From positions 1-64,000 of the forward strand of contig FQWG01000006.1 in the NCBI GenBank assembly GCA_900129595.1: DNA of 64,000 nt. The letters run 5' to 3'. Origin of the DNA: Flavobacterium frigidimaris (lineage in GTDB: Bacteria > Bacteroidota > Bacteroidia > Flavobacteriales > Flavobacteriaceae). The notes below the pieces were generated by a model. The model saw only the letters and a program-made list of their open reading frames with translations. It made no database searches and was not told the origin of the DNA. The position numbers and the translations under genes are program-made. The first letter of the stretch is position 1, and each line of letters starts with the position of its first letter. This document shows positions 26,659-35,404 of the stretch, in pieces.

Positions 26659-26899
26659 TTTTTTATTGTTGAAAAACTGCTATCCGAAAAGTTTTTTAAC
26701 GCATTTTTGACATTGAAGAAATAATCAGCTATTTGCTTTTACTATAAACACAATCTTTGATAGGAAGGAGTAGGAGTCTTCACAAGTAAAACTGTAAGGA
26801 AATTATATTTGGTGTTGATTTAACGCGGGATTGTTTCTTCGTGGTATAAAAAAAGAGGTTGTTGCTAGTGGTGACCTTTAAAAATAAAGTTATTAATTT

Positions 26900-27289
26900 T
26901 TAATCTGCTCTATTTAAAACTAATAATTTTTGCCACCATTTTGGTGCTGTTTTTTTTAAACTTTCAGAATAGTTAATCAGGCTGGTATCTTTTTTATTTC
27001 CGCATGCGGCGCAAAAAGAAGCTTTGGGAGTTCGGTAAGGTTTAGAACAATTTTCGCATGCTGATCCGTATAATTCAATTCTGTGATGCATGATAGCATT
27101 AGGATTTGTTTCTTCAAATCCTGTTAAATCTTTGTAATAATCAAGTAAGTCTTTGAAACGTTTCTTTCTTGTCATGCTGCATTTTCCCGTTTCAAAACCA
27201 TTGCGATATAATTTGGATGCTATTTTATATTCCTCTTCATCAAGCATAGGAACTTCCATTTTACAACGCCAACACCAAAGATTTTTCAT
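26900..27289 (-). CDS. Zinc-ribbon protein, CWRC family
   Basis: A 129-residue protein with CWRC near the N-terminus (residues 6-9) and a second set, CENC and CAAC, near residues 79-98, giving six to eight cysteines arranged like zinc ribbons. The start LWCWRCKMEVPMLDEEEY is shared by short conserved proteins in Bacteroidota and Proteobacteria. Its role is unknown. The spacers on both sides (26603-26899 and 27290-27539) hold no other gene. Confidence 0.7.
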   Translation of the reverse strand: MKNLWCWRCKMEVPMLDEEEYKIASKLYRNGFETGKCSMTRKKRFKDLLDYYKDLTGFEETNPNAIMHHRIELYGSACENCSKPYRTPKASFCAACGNKKDTSLINYSESLKKTAPKWWQKLLVLNRAD

Positions 27290-27469
27290 GATCTATCTTT
27301 TTAGGTTTAAAAGGTCTAAAGAATTATTTTGAATTAAATGTCTTGCTAATTTAAAAGAGTGTATTGAGATTGACTTACGGTTTTTCACATTTTGAAAACA
27401 AAAATCGTTTTTTTAATAATGATGGTATTGCGTATAAATACCTGATTTTTAATTAAAAGGAAATAAAAA

Positions 27470-27500
27470 AAAGCGAATTAGTCAGTGCTAATCCGCTTTT
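27470..27500 (-). terminator. SMR gene terminator
   Basis: AAAGCGAATTAG and CTAATCCGCTTTT pair with one mismatch. The minus-strand 3' side has a run of at least eight T residues. It lies 40 bases after the SMR stop. Confidence 0.75.
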
Positions 27501-27539
27501 TCGTCATTATTTTACTTTAAAATGATAGAGTTTTTTTTA

Positions 27540-27866
27540 TTAGTGAGATACTGCTTTTAAACCTACAATAGAACCAATAAGAGTTGCAATAAAAAACAGA
27601 CGCCAGAAATTCGTTGGGTCTTTAAAGATTAAAATTCCAATGATTACAGTTCCTACAGCACCAATACCTGTCCATACGGCATAAGCAGTTCCAAGAGGTA
27701 AAGTTTGTGTCGCTTTCATTAAAAGTCCCATACTAATAACCAGAGAGACAAGAAAACCCGTATACCACATATACATTTCGTTTCCGGTTGCTTCTTTAGC
27801 TTTTCCCAAACACAAAGTAAAGCCAACTTCAAATAAGCCGGCGATAATCAAAATAATCCAGTTCAT
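27540..27866 (-). CDS. SMR family exporter (SugE/Gdx-like)
   Basis: A 108-residue inner-membrane protein with four membrane helices. The essential glutamate is at residue 13 in LIIAGLFEVGF. The strong match to the SugE/Gdx subgroup is in TLPLGTAYAVWTGIGAVGTV, which in that group marks guanidinium or quaternary-ammonium export rather than broad multidrug efflux. ATG 27866 is preferred to an upstream TTG. The Crp/Fnr gene upstream ends 67 bases before it and may control it. Confidence 0.88.
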   Translation of the reverse strand: MNWIILIIAGLFEVGFTLCLGKAKEATGNEMYMWYTGFLVSLVISMGLLMKATQTLPLGTAYAVWTGIGAVGTVIIGILIFKDPTNFWRLFFIATLIGSIVGLKAVSH

Positions 27867-27932
27867 ATCTTTTTTTGACAAAGGTTAGAAAAGGAATTCG
27901 TTAGTAATTTTACATTTGTTAAAAAATGAAAA

Positions 27933-28496
27933 TTATTTGATATCAGCGCGAATTCTGCTTAGACTCACTTGAGAAATACCCAGATACGAAGCAATATGCC
28001 CTAATTGAACACGCTGAATCAAATGAGGATAATCGTTAAGGAGTTCTGCATAGCGTTCAGTAGCAGTACGAAACTGACGGGAGATAAGCCGTTCTTCTGT
28101 TATTACCAGCTCTTTTTCGGCAAACTTTCTTCCCCAATTGGCAATATGGATATCTTCCTCAAATAGCTTTTGCAGCTTTTCAGATTTCAATTCATACAAT
28201 TCACAGGCTTCCAGAAGTTCAATATCTTCATATCCTTTCTGATGGGCAACATAGCTTTTCATGGATAAAACTGTGTCTCCTTCCTTGCCAAACCAGAAAG
28301 TAACTTCATTGTCATCCCGATTAGAATAAGCTCTCGCAATTCCTTTCCGAATAAAATAAATGTTGCTTTCAATTTTATCCGCTTTTAATAAAATATGCCC
28401 TTTCGGATAATTTATTTCAGTCACACAGTTTTGAAGTATCAGTTTTGAAGTTTCCGGCAAGAGGTATATTTGATCAAGAATTTGTTCTATTTCCAT
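27933..28496 (-). CDS. Crp/Fnr family regulator
   Basis: A 187-residue regulator with a cyclic-nucleotide-binding-like domain at about residues 20-115 (GHILLKADKIESNIYFIRKG) and a short C-terminal helix-turn-helix (LGHIASYLGISQVSLSRIR). Bacteroidota members of this length usually do not bind cAMP, and the recognition-site arginine/serine pair is not obvious here. It is close to the SMR exporter, so control of that gene is possible. Confidence 0.85.
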   Translation of the reverse strand: MEIEQILDQIYLLPETSKLILQNCVTEINYPKGHILLKADKIESNIYFIRKGIARAYSNRDDNEVTFWFGKEGDTVLSMKSYVAHQKGYEDIELLEACELYELKSEKLQKLFEEDIHIANWGRKFAEKELVITEERLISRQFRTATERYAELLNDYPHLIQRVQLGHIASYLGISQVSLSRIRADIK

Positions 28497-28537
28497 ATAC
28501 TATTTTATTGAAGTTTTTTTGTTTTTAGAAATGGCAT

Positions 28538-30031
28538 TCAACGAATTGCTATAATAGCATCAAGTGATTGACGTAAAATTTCGATTGCATTTTCCATTTC
28601 TGTTTCATCTAAATGCCCAAAACCTAATCGGGTAGCGGTAAGATCTCTGGTTTGATATAAAATGGTCTTCGGTAAAAATAATCCATTTGAGGCACATTGT
28701 TTCTGAAGCTTTATCAAATTAAAATTATCCAGCCATTCTACCCAAATAGCCAAACCCCGAAGAGGCACCTTAAACTTAATTTTTCCTCTTAATTTTTCCT
28801 TCAGTAATAAAACAAAATAATCCCTGCGCTCTTTGTATATTTTTTTGTTTTTTTTCGAAAGACGATGTACTTCACCTTCCCGGATCCATTCAGTCAGAAC
28901 TTGTTCTTTGATGACATCGATTCCCGGTTCGAGAATATTCTGATGCTTTTCGAGTTCTTTTATAAAGGCGGATGGAGCAGCAATAAAACCATAACCAAAA
29001 CCCGCCGGTAATGACCGCCCAAATGATCCGATGTAAACCACTCTTTCGTTTGAATCTAAGGCTGCAAGAGGCAACACGGGATTGTTATCGTAATGAAAAT
29101 CAAAATCGTAATCGTCTTCTATAATCACAAATCCGTAGCGATTGGCCAGTTCCAGAACTTCCATTCGTCTTTTTGCACTGAGTGAAGTTGTTGTTGGGTA
29201 ATGATAATTGGATGTCAAATACAAGATCCGGATCTGATGTTCTTCGCAAATTTGTTTTAAATGTTCCGTATTGATGCCGTCTTTGTCAACCGGTATAGTT
29301 ATAATTTGAGCTCCGCTATCAGACAATGTCATGTTCGAAATATAGTAACCCGGAGAAGCCACGACAACTTTATCTCCTGGTGAAATCAATAATTTTGTTA
29401 CCAGATATAAGCTTATTTCATGACTGCTCGTCGTAAGTAAATTTGATATTGAAATGCGAATCCCGCGCGTCAGGTTTAAAAAATTAGAAAACTGGGTTTT
29501 AAAATTCAAATGAGAATCCGCCTGAATTTGTTCCCATGTTTTAGTGCTCTTTTGTCTTTTTAGTTTAGAAACATAAAGTCGTGCCAGAACATCGGTCTGA
29601 ACCAATCGTAGATCCGGTAAACCATCATTGAACTGATAAGGCAAATCACTTGTTTCTTTTGGGTTTTCGAGAATGGTAGAATGCTTAAAAGTAAAACCGA
29701 TAATGGCTTTTGATGAATTTTGACTTGCTATAGAAGTAAATTCAGCTTTATTTTTCAGTTGTTTTTCAGATAGAATAAAAGTTCCCTTATTGGGCAGGAT
29801 TTCGATCCATCCTTGCAGTTCAAGATCCTGAAAAGCTTTGATGAGTGTATTTCTGTTTACGGCTAATAATTTGCATAATATGCGGGTTCCCGGAAGTTTT
29901 GTACCCTCTGGAAGTAAGCCAATCTGAATTGCTTTAATAAATTCAAAAACAATTTGCAGGTATAAAGCAGTAGCTTCCTCAGGCTTAAGCTGAATGAAAC
30001 TTTTGAAAGGAATTTGAACCGGACTATCCAT
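28538..30031 (-). CDS. MocR-type GntR/aminotransferase regulator lacking the PLP lysine
   Basis: A 497-residue protein with an N-terminal GntR winged helix (about residues 15-85, ...EGTKLPGTRILCKLLAVNR) and a fold-type I aminotransferase domain (about 130-495). The aminotransferase parts IEDDYDFDFHYDNNP and IGSFGRSLPAGFGYGF are clear, but the lysine that normally holds pyridoxal phosphate in this last motif (consensus GTFSK) is Arg, codon 29015-29017. It is divergent from a TonB receptor, and an inverted repeat lies between them. ATG 30031 is chosen over 30052. Confidence 0.82.
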   Translation of the reverse strand: MDSPVQIPFKSFIQLKPEEATALYLQIVFEFIKAIQIGLLPEGTKLPGTRILCKLLAVNRNTLIKAFQDLELQGWIEILPNKGTFILSEKQLKNKAEFTSIASQNSSKAIIGFTFKHSTILENPKETSDLPYQFNDGLPDLRLVQTDVLARLYVSKLKRQKSTKTWEQIQADSHLNFKTQFSNFLNLTRGIRISISNLLTTSSHEISLYLVTKLLISPGDKVVVASPGYYISNMTLSDSGAQIITIPVDKDGINTEHLKQICEEHQIRILYLTSNYHYPTTTSLSAKRRMEVLELANRYGFVIIEDDYDFDFHYDNNPVLPLAALDSNERVVYIGSFGRSLPAGFGYGFIAAPSAFIKELEKHQNILEPGIDVIKEQVLTEWIREGEVHRLSKKNKKIYKERRDYFVLLLKEKLRGKIKFKVPLRGLAIWVEWLDNFNLIKLQKQCASNGLFLPKTILYQTRDLTATRLGFGHLDETEMENAIEILRQSLDAIIAIR

Positions 30032-30053
30032 TTTTATAAAACTGGTACACATT

Positions 30054-30075
30054 AGTAGTACGGCAAGATACTACT
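30054..30075. promoter_or_regulatory. Inverted repeat overlapping the TonB-receptor promoter
   Basis: AGTAGTA, 8 bases, TACTACT form a perfect 7-bp dyad. It overlaps the -7 element TACTTTTG at 30072-30079 and lies between divergent genes, so it is a candidate operator for the MocR-type regulator. Confidence 0.5.
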
Positions 30076-30079
30076 TTTG
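30072..30079 (+). promoter_or_regulatory. -7 promoter element for the TonB receptor
   Basis: TACTTTTG, 17 bases before ATG 30096. Confidence 0.55.
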
Positions 30080-30095
30080 CAAAAAATTAAAACAA

Positions 30096-31958
30096 ATGAC
30101 AAAACTTTATTTTGCTGCACTGACCTTATTTAGTGTTAGTTTACAGGCTCAGGTGCAAAAAGATACCATTAATATTGATGAAGTAATCATTCATGAAAAC
30201 CGATTTAGTACGCCAATATCCAAGAAAAACAGAAATGTATATGTAATTGATAAAGCAACAATTGCAAAACTTCCGGGACGATCTGTTCAGGAAATCCTGC
30301 AATATGCCAATGGCGTTGATCTAAGGCAAAGAGGTCCTTTTGGGAGTCAGGCAGATGTAAGTGTCGATGGCGGAAGTTTCGAACAAACCGTTGTGCTTTT
30401 AAACGGAACAAAAATTATCGATTCCCAAACGGCCCATAATATGCTGAACCTGCCTATTCCGGTTGAGGTTATCGAGAGAATCGAAATTATTCGTGGTCCG
30501 GCAGCGCTTACTTACGGAATTAACAGTCTGACGGGAGCGATCAATATTATTACCAAAAAACCAACGAAGTCAGGATTTCTTGTGAATTCTTATGCAGGTT
30601 CTAATTTTGAAAAAGATACGCAGGATACCGGAGATACATTTTATGGTACCGGAATTCAGGTGGGAGGAGTTTTGAGTAAAGAGAAACAACAGCATTCGCT
30701 TTTTGCTTCTCATGACAAAAGCAACGGATACCGATACAATACCGCTTTCGAAAATAATAAAATATTCTATCAGGGTAATTATCAGCTCAATGATAAAAAC
30801 GAGATTTTAAGCTCGTTCGGTTATATAAATAACGGTTTTGGTGCTAACGGATTTTATGCCGCACCGGGCGATAAGAATTCAAGTGAGGTTGTGCAGACTA
30901 CTTTTGCATCTGTACAATCGAAACATTTATTATCCGAAAAATGGACGTTAATGCCAAGATTGAGTTACCGATATAATTATGATGATTATCGTTACTACGG
31001 AATTTCGAACCTCAACGCGGGAAGAAGCCAGCATTATACCAATTCATTTGCTGTAGAAGTTAATTCATCGTATAAGATGGAAAATGGCGAATTAGGATTT
31101 GGTGCAGAAGCAAGAAGTGAAGATATCAGTTCATCTAATATTGGAGATCATAATCGAGAGAATTATGGAATTTACCTACAGTACCGAACGACTTTTATCG
31201 AGAAACTTGATGTAAATTTAGGAGCCTATGTCAATTATAATTCAGATTATAAGTGGCAGGTTTATCCGGGGCTTGATGCGAGTTATGCCATAACAGATGC
31301 CTTTAAGATCATCGGAAATATTGGAACCAGCCAGCGTATTCCTTCTTTTACAGATTTGTACCTGAACCAGCGTCCGGGAAATATCGGAAATCCTAATCTC
31401 GAAACTGAAAATGCTTTTCAGAGCGAAGTGGGATTCAAATACATCAAAAGAGAGTTTACTTTTAATGCCAATTATTTCTATAGAAAAATCAACAATTTTA
31501 TAGACTGGACAAGAAATGTTACTACTGAACCTTATCAAAGTAACAACTATGGCAATCTGAATACAAACGGTTTTAATTTGCGCACCAATTATAGTACGCA
31601 CTTTTCTGCAAATTCAAGATTAAATATCAATTTGGCATATTCTTATTTAGATTTCAAATTTCAGGATGTTATTCCGGTAGTTTATTCTAAGTATCTGGTT
31701 TCGTCATTAGAACACCAGATAACCAATACGATAGATTTTCAGCATAAAAATTTTACGGCATTATTTGCTACCCGTTTTAGTCAGAGAGTTACAGGTCCGT
31801 CATATTGGGTAAATGATTTTAGAGTAAGTCAGGCAATCAAAAAAGTAACGGTTTATGTCGATGCGCAAAACATTTTCAATACGACTTATTATGAAGTAGG
31901 AGCAGTGCCTCTTCCTTCAAGATGGTTTAGTCTGGGAGTAAAATTTGTGACTTTCTAA
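30096..31958 (+). CDS. TonB-dependent receptor
   Basis: A 620-residue outer-membrane receptor with a signal peptide (residues 1-18, ending LQA), a TonB box region NIDEVIIHENRF near 27-38, a plug domain (VQEILQYANGVDLRQRGPFG, EVIERIEIIRGPAALTYG), and a beta-barrel ending in a terminal aromatic (KFVTF). It resembles the BtuB/CirA group of vitamin and iron-chelate receptors and is not a SusC type. Divergent from a MocR-type regulator, it may import a ligand sensed by that protein. The substrate is unknown. A perfect terminator follows. Confidence 0.92.
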   Translation: MTKLYFAALTLFSVSLQAQVQKDTINIDEVIIHENRFSTPISKKNRNVYVIDKATIAKLPGRSVQEILQYANGVDLRQRGPFGSQADVSVDGGSFEQTVVLLNGTKIIDSQTAHNMLNLPIPVEVIERIEIIRGPAALTYGINSLTGAINIITKKPTKSGFLVNSYAGSNFEKDTQDTGDTFYGTGIQVGGVLSKEKQQHSLFASHDKSNGYRYNTAFENNKIFYQGNYQLNDKNEILSSFGYINNGFGANGFYAAPGDKNSSEVVQTTFASVQSKHLLSEKWTLMPRLSYRYNYDDYRYYGISNLNAGRSQHYTNSFAVEVNSSYKMENGELGFGAEARSEDISSSNIGDHNRENYGIYLQYRTTFIEKLDVNLGAYVNYNSDYKWQVYPGLDASYAITDAFKIIGNIGTSQRIPSFTDLYLNQRPGNIGNPNLETENAFQSEVGFKYIKREFTFNANYFYRKINNFIDWTRNVTTEPYQSNNYGNLNTNGFNLRTNYSTHFSANSRLNINLAYSYLDFKFQDVIPVVYSKYLVSSLEHQITNTIDFQHKNFTALFATRFSQRVTGPSYWVNDFRVSQAIKKVTVYVDAQNIFNTTYYEVGAVPLPSRWFSLGVKFVTF

Positions 31959-31982
31959 GCTTGTTTATTCTTTTAAAATGAT

Positions 31983-32019
31983 AAAATCCCTTTAATCAGT
32001 TGATGGTTAAAGGGATTTT
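31983..32019 (+). terminator. TonB-receptor terminator
   Basis: AAAATCCCTTTAA and TTAAAGGGATTTT form a 13-bp perfect stem. Confidence 0.85.
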
Positions 32020-32072
32020 GCTTTTTAAAAATAGATTACTTGACAGAGATAATCATTTTAGGATTAATTTTC

Positions 32073-32080
32073 TAAGTTTG
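32073..32080 (+). promoter_or_regulatory. -7 promoter element for the AraC gene at 32136
   Basis: TAAGTTTG, 56 bases before the TTG start. Confidence 0.5.
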
Positions 32081-32135
32081 TACAAACCTTATCGTTTAGA
32101 ATTTACGTGTTATTGATAACTCCAAAAAGTACAAT

Positions 32136-32984
32136 TTGAAAATTCCTGTTTATAATCAGAGTTCAGAAGCAGTTGGTGGTATTTATATCGCCGAATTATC
32201 TTTATTGGGAGTAGATTCAGAATCCATAAATAAATTAGGAACGCATCGCGATGATTTTTATATTTTATTTCTATTGACCAAAGGAAAAATGATCATGGAA
32301 TGTGACATGATAGAGGTAAAAGCAAGTGCGTTAAGTATTGCAATAGTTAAACCTTTTCAGATTCATGCGCCAAAAATGGTTTCACCCGATGCAGCTGGAT
32401 ACTATATTAGTGTCGCCCCATTTTTAATTCCGAATGATTGTGCAGCTGTTTTTGAGAACCTGAAAATTACAGATCAGTTCAATAAAATTGATAAACTCGA
32501 GAAGAAGGATCTTTTGCAAACTGTTATGCTATTACATAGTTCTTTCGAAAAAGCGATTTCGAATAAAACCGCTATTGTCAATGGTCTTTTTAATGCTTTG
32601 GTTTACCGTTTTGTCAATATTTATTCAGCTTCCAATACTTCGGTATCAGAACTTAAAAATCAATCGATGCTGATTTATTCTAATTTTAAACAATTAATTT
32701 CTGATGCTACCTTTTTAGAAAGCCCGTCTTTTTTTGCTAAAAAGCTAAATATTACTACTTCACACTTAAATTATTGTGTTAATGCTTCGACAGGTAAATC
32801 CGTTACGTATTGGTTGCAAAATGCGATGATTTTAGAGGCACAGCGATTTTTGTATTATACAGAATATGATGTAAAAGAGATCGCTTTTATGCTAGGCTAT
32901 GAAGACCATACTTATTTTTCGAGATTATTCAAGAAAATAACCGGCGAAACCCCTTTAGTCTTTAGGTTAAAATTCCGCGAATAG
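32136..32984 (+). CDS. AraC family regulator
   Basis: A 282-residue regulator with a cupin-like N-terminal sensor and a C-terminal AraC DNA-binding domain (about 190-280, LGYEDHTYFSRLFKKITGETP). The start is an unusual TTG at 32136. The next Met is at about residue 52, inside the sensor domain, and would cut away conserved sequence. It precedes a siderophore-interacting-like gene by 79 bases and may control it. Confidence 0.8.
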   Translation: MKIPVYNQSSEAVGGIYIAELSLLGVDSESINKLGTHRDDFYILFLLTKGKMIMECDMIEVKASALSIAIVKPFQIHAPKMVSPDAAGYYISVAPFLIPNDCAAVFENLKITDQFNKIDKLEKKDLLQTVMLLHSSFEKAISNKTAIVNGLFNALVYRFVNIYSASNTSVSELKNQSMLIYSNFKQLISDATFLESPSFFAKKLNITTSHLNYCVNASTGKSVTYWLQNAMILEAQRFLYYTEYDVKEIAFMLGYEDHTYFSRLFKKITGETPLVFRLKFRE

Positions 32985-33063
32985 TCCAATCATCCCTATT
33001 TCTTCTGCAATCTGTTTTTTAGGTTTTAGTTTCAATTTTGCATTGAAATTAAAACATATCATT

Positions 33064-33789
33064 ATGAATTCGATGCCTAAAATTATTGGAGATTTTATGG
33101 AACTTGCCTTTAGCAGTAAAATTTGCAAAGTAAAAGTTACCGATACTAAAATGCTGAGCCAAAATATAAAGAGAATCAGGTTCAAAGGTCATTTTCCGCA
33201 CATCAATTTTAAAATTGGCCAGGCCATAATTATCAGGATTGATGATACCAATTACCGCAATTATACACCCAGTAAATGGAATAGCGAAAAAGGAACATTT
33301 GAAGTTATTTTTCATATTCATAAAAATGGTCCGGGAAGTTATTTCTTCGAAAACCTAAAGCCTGATGATCAAATAACGGTGGGAATGCCGCGAGGTTTTG
33401 AGTTTTTTAAAAAAGAAGAAAAATACCAGTTTTTTTATGGAGATGAAACCTGTATTAGTGTTTTTAAAAGTTTTAAGGATGAAATAAATGCTAATGAAAA
33501 TAATTACCTCGGTATTTTAGAACTGGATCCTGATGATATGGAAGTTGCTGATAAGTTAGGTTTTTCGGTTGATATTGTTCCAAAGTCTGCCAACAAAGCT
33601 GAATTTGCAATAGAAACACTGAATAAATTAGATGCTAAAATTTGGGATTTATGGCAACACGGACAATTTTATTTAATGGGAAATGCAAAGTCTATTCAGG
33701 CGTTTAGAAAAGTCTTAAAAGAAAAAGGTGTTCTCAATAAAAAAATCTATACCCAGGCTTATTGGGTTGAAGGGAAAATTGGATTATAG
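33064..33789 (+). CDS. Siderophore-interacting FAD-binding protein
   Basis: A 241-residue cytoplasmic flavoprotein of the SIP family, which reduces ferric siderophores to release iron. The first half is the FAD-binding beta-barrel with YRNYTPSKWN near 65-74 (the family's R-x-Y-T-type motif), and the second half is the NAD(P)H domain ending YTQAYWVEGK. I chose ATG 33064 over the upstream TTG at 33043. It follows an AraC regulator, a common arrangement for iron-uptake regulation. Confidence 0.85.
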   Translation: MNSMPKIIGDFMELAFSSKICKVKVTDTKMLSQNIKRIRFKGHFPHINFKIGQAIIIRIDDTNYRNYTPSKWNSEKGTFEVIFHIHKNGPGSYFFENLKPDDQITVGMPRGFEFFKKEEKYQFFYGDETCISVFKSFKDEINANENNYLGILELDPDDMEVADKLGFSVDIVPKSANKAEFAIETLNKLDAKIWDLWQHGQFYLMGNAKSIQAFRKVLKEKGVLNKKIYTQAYWVEGKIGL

Positions 33790-33876
33790 TCACATAATCA
33801 AATAGTTGTAGTTCTATTGCTGAATTTTGATACAATTTAGAACAACCAATTTCAGATTTTTTGCATCATAAAAGAG

Positions 33877-33884
33877 TAGTTTTG
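33877..33884 (+). promoter_or_regulatory. -7 promoter element for the radical SAM gene
   Basis: TAGTTTTG, 45 bases before ATG 33929. Confidence 0.45.
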
Positions 33885-33928
33885 AGGTGAAACAAATTTA
33901 GTTTTTTAACCACAAAAAAAGGCTCAAA

Positions 33929-35188
33929 ATGGTACTTGAAAGAGTGATGGAGAAGTTGTCGATTTTGGCTGATGCTGCGAAATATGATGTTTCATGTTCA
34001 TCAAGTCAAAGTAATCGAAAAAATAAGGATAACGGATTAGGAAATGCAAAAGGATACGGTATTTGCCATTCGTATACCGAAGATGGGCGTTGTGTTTCGT
34101 TGCTGAAAATTTTACTCACCAATCATTGCATTTTTGACTGCGCGTATTGCGTAAGCCGAAAAAGTAATGATGTAAAACGTGCCGCTTTTACCGTGCAGGA
34201 AGTGGTCGATCTTACGATTGGTTTTTACAGAAGAAATTATATCGAAGGTTTATTTTTGAGTTCCGGAATCTTTGATAATCCGGATTATACGATGGAACGT
34301 TTGGTGAGGATTGCCAAGAAATTACGATTAGAAGAAAATTTTAATGGCTATATACATCTTAAAGCCATTCCCGGAGCAAGCGATGAATTACTGCAACAAG
34401 CCGGAATGTACGCCGATCGTTTGAGCGTAAATGTAGAAATGCCAACAGAGAAAAGCCTGAAATTATTAGCGCCCGATAAAAATCATATCGACGTGATCAA
34501 ACCAATGGAATATCTGAAAAATGAAATCGTTGGTCATAAGGAAGAAAAAAAACACAACTACAAAGCGCCAATTTTTGCTCCGGCAGGGCAAAGTACGCAA
34601 ATGGTGATTGGTGCAACCCAGGAAAATGATATGGAAATTCTGGGAATGGCCAATTATTTTTATGATCAGATGAACATGCGACGTGTTTATTATTCGGGAT
34701 ATGTTCCCATAAGTTATGACACGAGGCTTCCTGCAATAGGAACTCCGGTTCCTATGATTCGTGAAAACCGTTTGTATCAGGCCGATTGGCTGATTCGGCT
34801 GTACGGATTTAATGTAAATGAAATTGTGGGTTTCGATCAGCCTAATCTGGATCTTGATATCGACCCCAAATTAGGATGGGCATTGCGCAATATGAACCAG
34901 TTTCCGGTTGATGTCAATACGGCAGATCTTGAACTCATTAAGCGTATTCCGGGTATCGGGTTTTTGAGTGCCAAAAAAATTGTCGCTGCAAGAAAGTTTA
35001 AAAAACTGGTTCCTCAGGATTTACAAAAATTAGGAATAGCCTACACGCGTGCCAAATATTTTCTGGCATTTGCAACGCCATTTCAATTACAAAAGGATTT
35101 AACTTCTATTCAAATCAAGAATCATATTTTAGATACACAAAAAAGTAAATACAAGAATGACTTTTCGAATCAACTTGCTTTATTTTAG
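33929..35188 (+). CDS. Putative DNA modification/repair radical SAM protein (TIGR03916)
   Basis: A 419-residue radical S-adenosylmethionine enzyme. The iron-sulfur ligands are in CIFDCAYC (C-x3-C-x2-C) near residues 69-76. The C-terminal third holds a helix-hairpin-helix DNA-binding unit, VDVNTADLELIKRIPGIGFLSAKKI (about 329-353), which is usual in this family. The following gene is its known partner TIGR03915, which lies after a 216-base spacer. The reaction is not established. ATG 33947 is an alternative start. It resembles spore-photoproduct-lyase-like enzymes only in the radical SAM core. Confidence 0.88.
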   Translation: MVLERVMEKLSILADAAKYDVSCSSSQSNRKNKDNGLGNAKGYGICHSYTEDGRCVSLLKILLTNHCIFDCAYCVSRKSNDVKRAAFTVQEVVDLTIGFYRRNYIEGLFLSSGIFDNPDYTMERLVRIAKKLRLEENFNGYIHLKAIPGASDELLQQAGMYADRLSVNVEMPTEKSLKLLAPDKNHIDVIKPMEYLKNEIVGHKEEKKHNYKAPIFAPAGQSTQMVIGATQENDMEILGMANYFYDQMNMRRVYYSGYVPISYDTRLPAIGTPVPMIRENRLYQADWLIRLYGFNVNEIVGFDQPNLDLDIDPKLGWALRNMNQFPVDVNTADLELIKRIPGIGFLSAKKIVAARKFKKLVPQDLQKLGIAYTRAKYFLAFATPFQLQKDLTSIQIKNHILDTQKSKYKNDFSNQLALF

Positions 35189-35220
35189 TTAATTAAATGC
35201 AATGGGAGTAATTTTTAATG

Positions 35221-35346
35221 CATAGAAACATAGCCTTTGATTATTAAATAAAGGCGTTTCACTTGATTAGAACGCATATAGCTATGTGAAAGAAATATAT
35301 TTCTTTTTTTGTATCCTTCTTCATATATAAAATCTATGTTTCTATG
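35221..35346. repeat. Inverted repeat, CATAGAAACATAG family
   Basis: A perfect 13-bp inverted repeat (CATAGAAACATAG at 35221-35233 and its complement at 35334-35346) encloses about 100 bases with smaller palindromes. It fills most of the 216-base spacer before the TIGR03915 gene. Dispersed repeats like this are scattered in Flavobacterium genomes. Confidence 0.6.
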
Positions 35347-35404
35347 TGTTTAATATCGAGCAAACGAATAGACGAAGTAATCACAATTACGGAATAAAAT
35401 TAGA

